64,000 nt of DNA from Isoetes taiwanensis (lineage: Eukaryota > Streptophyta > Lycopodiopsida > Isoetales > Isoetaceae): NCBI GenBank assembly GCA_021234155.1, contig JAJEKV010000026.1, forward strand, positions 18,518,167-18,582,166, written 5' to 3'. Shown piece after piece: positions 59,130-64,000 of this stretch. The stretch's first letter is position 1; each line of letters begins with the position of its first letter. The position numbers and the translations under genes were made by a program. The notes beneath the pieces were generated by a model that was not told where the DNA came from, searched no databases, and saw nothing but the letters and a program-made list of their open reading frames with translations.

Positions 59130-60850
59130 CATCAAGGGACAACTCTAGTGTTAAAGACTTCCAGAAGGAAAAGGATGGGAAAAGTAAATGGGATAGTCAG
59201 CAGGGCTGAATATAGAAGGAATTGGCATACTAACTTGCCACTTTGATTGTTCCAAGATTTGAAGCAAGCTTTATATGTTCCAGACCTTTCAAGAAATGGA
59301 TGTCAGGACATAGGGTTTCACCGCATCAAAAGGGATGAATTATTACTAAATGCACGACGGTGGTGGCAGGGCAAGCGGATGTGGGCACCTTTGTAAGCTA
59401 ACTAGGTGGAATAGTTACTTCAAACAATAAGGCAAATTAGGTTCAATGTTGGGTTTTTTCTCGGGTGGTGTACAAAAAAACCAAATTAAGCATAAATCAG
59501 CACCTTCATAGATAGCGTGTGTGATTGGGGCTTCACATACTAATATGCTCATTATATTTATACATAACTAAAGAACATCCTAATATTTTTTGAGGGCAAT
59601 GAAGGGCAAGGGAAGGGGCAATGAAGGGTAGCTTGAAGGGCAATCACACAGATTAATTCTATGTCCTGGAACGCTTTATTGTACACCACCAATAAAAAAG
59701 ACCCTCAGATATAGATTCGCATCATTACTGCTGGCAATTTCCGCAAATTTGTGTAGTGTTTTTTTATATCATGAAGACCCTAATGCGTTTAAACATTGTT
59801 GGCATTTCTATAATTGTCTTGCTTTTACATTAAAACATTCTGATTACTTGACAATGATTTGGGGCATAGCTTGGGACTTCCATATTGTAGTGTGGGACTT
59901 TCCATATTTACTTTCCATGCATTCAAGACTTTAGGTTCATTCAATTGTTGGGCATAGCTTGGGACTTCCATATTGTAGTGTGGGACTTTCCATATTTATT
60001 TTCCATTCTCCAACATTTAGTTAAGATTAGAATATGATTACTGTAGAGTATCGATTGAAGTGATAATTTTCTAAGTTTATTGATCCATTCTCCACAATTA
60101 GGCGCAGTATAACTAAAGCCATAATATTGGCTAGGAGTCACAATGCAACATTTGGCTTCCATTATTTCATTGCTAAGTGTAAGGGTCCTTATAAAACAAT
60201 TTGTGATTGCAATAAACAAAACCATGCAATATAGATGCGACTATGGGAAACTTTGTAAAAACTCAATGGAGGGAGTTAAAGAGGGCACTTTTATTGGTCT
60301 ACATAAAGAGACGTATATATAAAAGCTAAGTGTGGGGTGAATAAATTATTGCCAATGCCTTGTTGTTTAAAGTGGTTACCAAGCTTTTGAACAATTCTCA
60401 TTCTTGGTCCTTTGCCATCTCTGATTTTTGCCTCTAGATCTAAATCGGAGATAAAATGGACAAAGACTTGCCATGGCAATGCAATGGTGTGACCAATCCC
60501 TTGGATTTGGAATACACTTATCCACAAATTCATCTGACATGTTCCTCTTTCCTCCATTACATTTTTTAATCTTTGTGTTGTCCTTGGACTTCTAAATATT
60601 GCTACAACTTATACGGACGACCTATCTAAGCCAATACCATGTTGATCCGAAGCAATTACATTGTTCTTAAACTGTCTCCTTTGCTATCTTGCCGGAACAA
60701 CTCTTCATGGCTTATTTTATCAGAACAAAGACACTCCTTTCTTGTCACAGATCCTTTGGTCTTTGTGGGAAGGGAATCTGAATGATCAAAAATCCACTCT
60801 TGAATTTATTTCACGTTTGAAATGCACCAACTCAACCTACAACTCCGGTT
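59130..60850 (+). pseudogene. Copia remnants, copy 2
   Basis: Counterparts of 34,090-34,360 and 35,660-35,870. YLAGTTLHGLFYQNKDTPFL and LNDQKSTLEFISRLKC are in one frame here (60,661-60,891), clearer than in copy 1. The Helitron hairpin at 34,361 is replaced by unrelated bases after CTAG (59,402). Confidence 0.55.
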
Positions 60851-61873
60851 GGCATTTATTCATAGTGGTGTCGATGTCATTCCGATTATAAAGGAAACAT
60901 GCCTATTAATAGGCTACCTTATAGCAATATTTGTGTGCTCATCCCTAACACCATGGCTTGTGGTGGACTAAAGTAGTTAAAAGGCATGAATCCCATCATT
61001 TTCCATTGATACTTTCATTTGAATTTACACCGTTGAAATTCAACAGCGCAATTACTCTTTGATTCAATGCTTGTAAACTACGAAAGATGATTTTACCGGT
61101 TTGAGAGTAAATATAAACTTGAGCAAGAAAAAAATCGGAATATGAATGATACCAACCAACGGCCATTACGTGCCTACAATAGAAACACACCCATAAACAA
61201 TGAAAATAACATATTAATCTTAAACATTCAATTTGTGCAATAACTGGGAAAATTTTGCGATAATACATGGCAATTAATTAAGTAGCATAGCAAATTGCAT
61301 TGAGCAAAATTGTACCTATTAGGCATTCAAGACATGTCTTCCCTGCAACATGTGGCCGATGTAACACATGTTAGGCGAGATTAGGTTAGTTGTACACAAA
61401 CTAAGCCCAACGATTTAAGTTCTTTCTTGGAAGCGTGGGCGACATTAGGAGAATAAGATTTTGAAGCACCCGCAATGAAGCACCCGGTGGAAACGCATCA
61501 TTGTTTTCGACAATGTATTTTGAAGACCACATATTTTTGGCGGGTTCTACTTATATGCGATTCCGAGGTGACGCAGTGTGAAGTGCATGCATGTGATAAC
61601 TTGGGCTTGAGATAAATAAGGGAACTTTTAAAAATGGTGTGCAAACTTAAAAGGGATACAATGGATATTGAATGGATGCAAGACCATGTTAATTGCGCGA
61701 TTGCTCCTAGCCATTTGTTAAGCAAGTCCGCAAAAATGAAATCTTGACAACAAACAAAATAATATTGTTACCCGGACAACGACCATTCCTTGGCACAATG
61801 GACCAAGCTTGCAAGGCGAGTGAAAAATAACATTTGTTACGCCCGATCCTCTCGGATATGTGCTAACTATCTA

Positions 61874-61950
61874 TCTTTTTATTATAAAGTTTTAGTGTAA
61901 GTAAATATGTAATGGACCACGCCCTAAATCGGACCCGGTCGAGGATTTGA
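61874..61950 (+). mobile_element. Helitron 5' end, copy 2
   Basis: A|TCTTTTTATTATAAAG, then TTTTAGTG and TAATGGACCACGCCCTAA. Counterpart of 36,885. Confidence 0.55.
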
Positions 61951-62019
61951 TTGACCAATGGTGGAGATGATGTGTGCGTGTCTTCAACAAAATTTCATCT
62001 TGTTGTGGCTTCAATATGA

Positions 62020-62466
62020 AAGGAAAAGGAAAAGGAAAAGGGAAAAGGGAAAGGGAAAAGGAAAAGGGGGGAAGGGGAAGGAAAAGGAAAAAGCGATGAA
62101 AGGGAAAACCGGAAGGGAAAAGGAAAAAGGGGAAGGGGAAAAGGAAAAACGATGAAAGGGAAAAGGGAAAGGGAAAGCGATGAAAGGAAAAAGGGAAAAG
62201 GGAAAAGGGGAAGGGAAAAGGAAAAAGATGAAAGGGAAAAAGGGAAAATGGAAAAGGAAAAGGGAAAAGGAAAAGGGAAGGGAAAAGGAAAAAGCGATGA
62301 AAGGGAGGGAAAAGAGAAAAGGAAAAGGGAAGGGAAAATGAAAAATGATGAAAGGAAAAGGAAAAGGAAAAGGGAAAAGGGGAAAAGGAAAAGGGGAAGG
62401 GAAAAGGAAAAAGCGATGAAAGAGAAAAAGGAAAAAGGGAAGCTAAAAAGGGGAAGGGGAAGGGAA
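62020..62466 (+). repeat. Polypurine minisatellite, copy 2
   Basis: Counterpart of 37,026-37,476 with GCGATGAAAGG punctuation. Run lengths differ at almost every unit. Confidence 0.85.
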
Positions 62467-62839
62467 CCTATATTCGAGATCTGTTAATTCTGGCAGGTGC
62501 CATTTATACAATCATTACTGTTTGCCTTGGTTAATTAATGAACCGACCCTTTAACGGAACCACTAGACAAGCGAAGCAGACTTTCAATTTGTGTTTTCAA
62601 ATCTCTCACCCCCCAACTTTTCTGTTAAACCAAGCAACCAGCAATTTGTGCTCGAATTTCCCATTAAACAAACGGATCAACCATGGTGAAGAAGGTGATT
62701 GATCCGCAGCGCTCAAGATGAATTCCAACGGAACCCATTTCTTGGGTAAGCAAAAAGCAACAAAACAAAAATTTCTATGGGTTTAGGGTTCAACCCTGTT
62801 AATTAAATTTTCTTGCATTCTTCGGAGCTGGAAAAACGT

Positions 62840-63860
62840 TCCCTTAAAGACCCGGACCTGGCTGATTGCCGAACAAGAAGACTTCCATGCATATGCGGGT
62901 GCGCCAAACGAGGCGTTCATCCCTCTCAATTTCGAATAGATCTCATATCTGCAGAGTGCAATGAAGTTTGGGATACCAGCGTGGTCATTCGGCAAAACTT
63001 CCATTGACAAAGGTAAGGGAGAGCACGAAGAAGCTCTAATAGAACTTACGAGCAAAATATACCGGACGGGTTGAAGAATAGAAGTTAGAAAGGCATTATC
63101 ATACCTATTTGCATTCAATAGCGCACGAGCAAAGCGGGATCCACAGAAGTTCAAGGTTAATTGGGCAGTGATTGCAGCAAAGTAGAGCCTAACAATGACA
63201 AGGTTAAAGTGAACCCCCGGGCCCGGCCCCCGACAAGAACGCAGCAGCGGTCAGGCAAATCCGGCAAAGAAACGACACCTAAAAGCATAGCGAAAGGAGG
63301 TTTGGGGAGGCACCGTATTAAATTAGAAGGAGGCCGTCCATTAGGAGCTTTGCAATGTGCCCACTTACCACACGACTTATGGGAGAACATATCACTGGAA
63401 GTCATGTGCCGCAGTTCGAGGAAACCCTAAAACGGGCGGTGATTTAGTCTCAAGAAGGAGCTAGTTGTCGATCGAGGCTAAGGGAGCTTTCTTCTCGGCT
63501 TCACAAAGAAATTGCGAGAAAATTAAAGACAACATCTCACGTCTTCAAGCATCCACAGGTCACGATCTTTGGTGCCTCTGGCGAGCCTCTTGAGCTTGGA
63601 GAGAGAAAGACATGGCGAGTACATCTTTGAAAGCCCTTGTTGAAATGGGGGTGGCCCGGTAGATGAGGGGATAGTTCAACGGTGGCCACTATATTTCTTT
63701 GAGGTTGCAAACAATGAAGTGCGGCTTGCAAAGCCAAGCGACACTTACGAATCTCAACGGGCTTAGGGAGCTTACAAGGAGAGGCGGCTTGTGAGCATCT
63801 ATCTGTGACATTCGGGTTGCCAATTGGAGATGAGGAGATGCTCCACATGCGGGTGGCATT
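62840..63860 (+). pseudogene. Unrecognised broken coding region, copy 2
   Basis: Counterpart of 37,864-38,930. Recognisable blocks include DLADCRT, QFRIDLISA and DPQKFKVNWA, with more frame changes than copy 1. Confidence 0.35.
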
Positions 63861-64000
63861 CGGGATGATTACACCCTAAGTACGAGAAGCTAAAATGTGG
63901 CCCGCGTATATCATGTCATTTTACTGAGTTTGCTTATGGAAGACCTGCTTGCCTCGAATGCTCGGAGAAGCAGTTCCGGCGGAGGGCTTAGTGGAGGAAT

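Larger units (their letters stand above)
51310..64000 (+). repeat. Segmental duplication, copy 2 (continues past window)
   Basis: Collinear with 26,075-39,064 but about 300 bp shorter through many small indels. Differences sit mostly at CAG/CTG triplets and homopolymers. Examples: TCTGCAAAAATGG (36,730) to TCCGCAAAAATG (61,727); GGCAGAGTG (36,822) to GGCGAGTG; CTCTGCCCG (36,850) to CGCCCG; GTTGCTGCCC (32,118) to GTTGCCGCC. Confidence 0.9.

Noticed and set aside
1-64000. CRISPR arrays, rRNA genes, bacterial operons
   Set aside because: None seen; spliced genes and transposon types are those of a plant nuclear genome.

Overview
The window reads as transposon-rich nuclear DNA of a land plant. 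The supports are spliced plant-type genes with GT-AG introns (a PEPPER/FLK-type KH-domain gene and fragments of an ethylene receptor and of TFIIF beta), Ty1/copia and Ty3/gypsy remnants, Helitron ends with a TC start and a hairpin plus CTAG finish, Mutator-like and foldback elements, and errors concentrated at CHG sites. I cannot place it to genus. Only one gene looks intact: the KH gene at 42,920-45,272.

Layout. 1-917 is a Ty3/gypsy Gag fragment on the minus strand. Upstream of it on the same strand lie two similarly built units, each with a pair of palindromic ~65-bp repeats, then a TATAAATA box, then a start codon. The farther unit (3,342-4,624) carries a broken reading frame that ends in a histone-H3 fold with CENH3-like residues. 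The nearer unit (2,741 downwards) leads into the Gag region. 5,940-6,815 is an LTR-like repeat with a diverged relative at 40,390-41,235. 6,860-14,880 holds scattered exon fragments (TFIIF beta and unrecognised genes), one Helitron start and one Helitron end. 14,875-15,342 is a foldback element. 19,150-24,779 is a minus-strand Helitron with a Mutator-like element nested in it. 25,400-25,789 is an ethylene-receptor fragment.

From 26,075 to about 39,064 the sequence is repeated at 51,310-64,000, about 25 kb away in the same orientation and running off the window end. Each copy holds Helitron ends, polypurine tracts, a decayed LysM-protein fragment, a decayed copia element and an unrecognised broken coding region. 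Between the copies lie the LTR-like repeat, the KH gene, a minus-strand copia element (46,781-49,291) with an intact reverse-transcriptase motif but a deleted integrase core, and a polypyrimidine tract. Copy 2 differs from copy 1 mostly at CAG/CTG trinucleotides and homopolymers, which looks more like base-calling error at methylated CHG sites than like evolution.

The most unusual content is the CENH3-like histone fold sitting next to a Gag region behind a shared style of promoter. It is frame-broken as read, so whether it is a working accessory gene of a retroelement, a captured host gene or a pseudogene is open.
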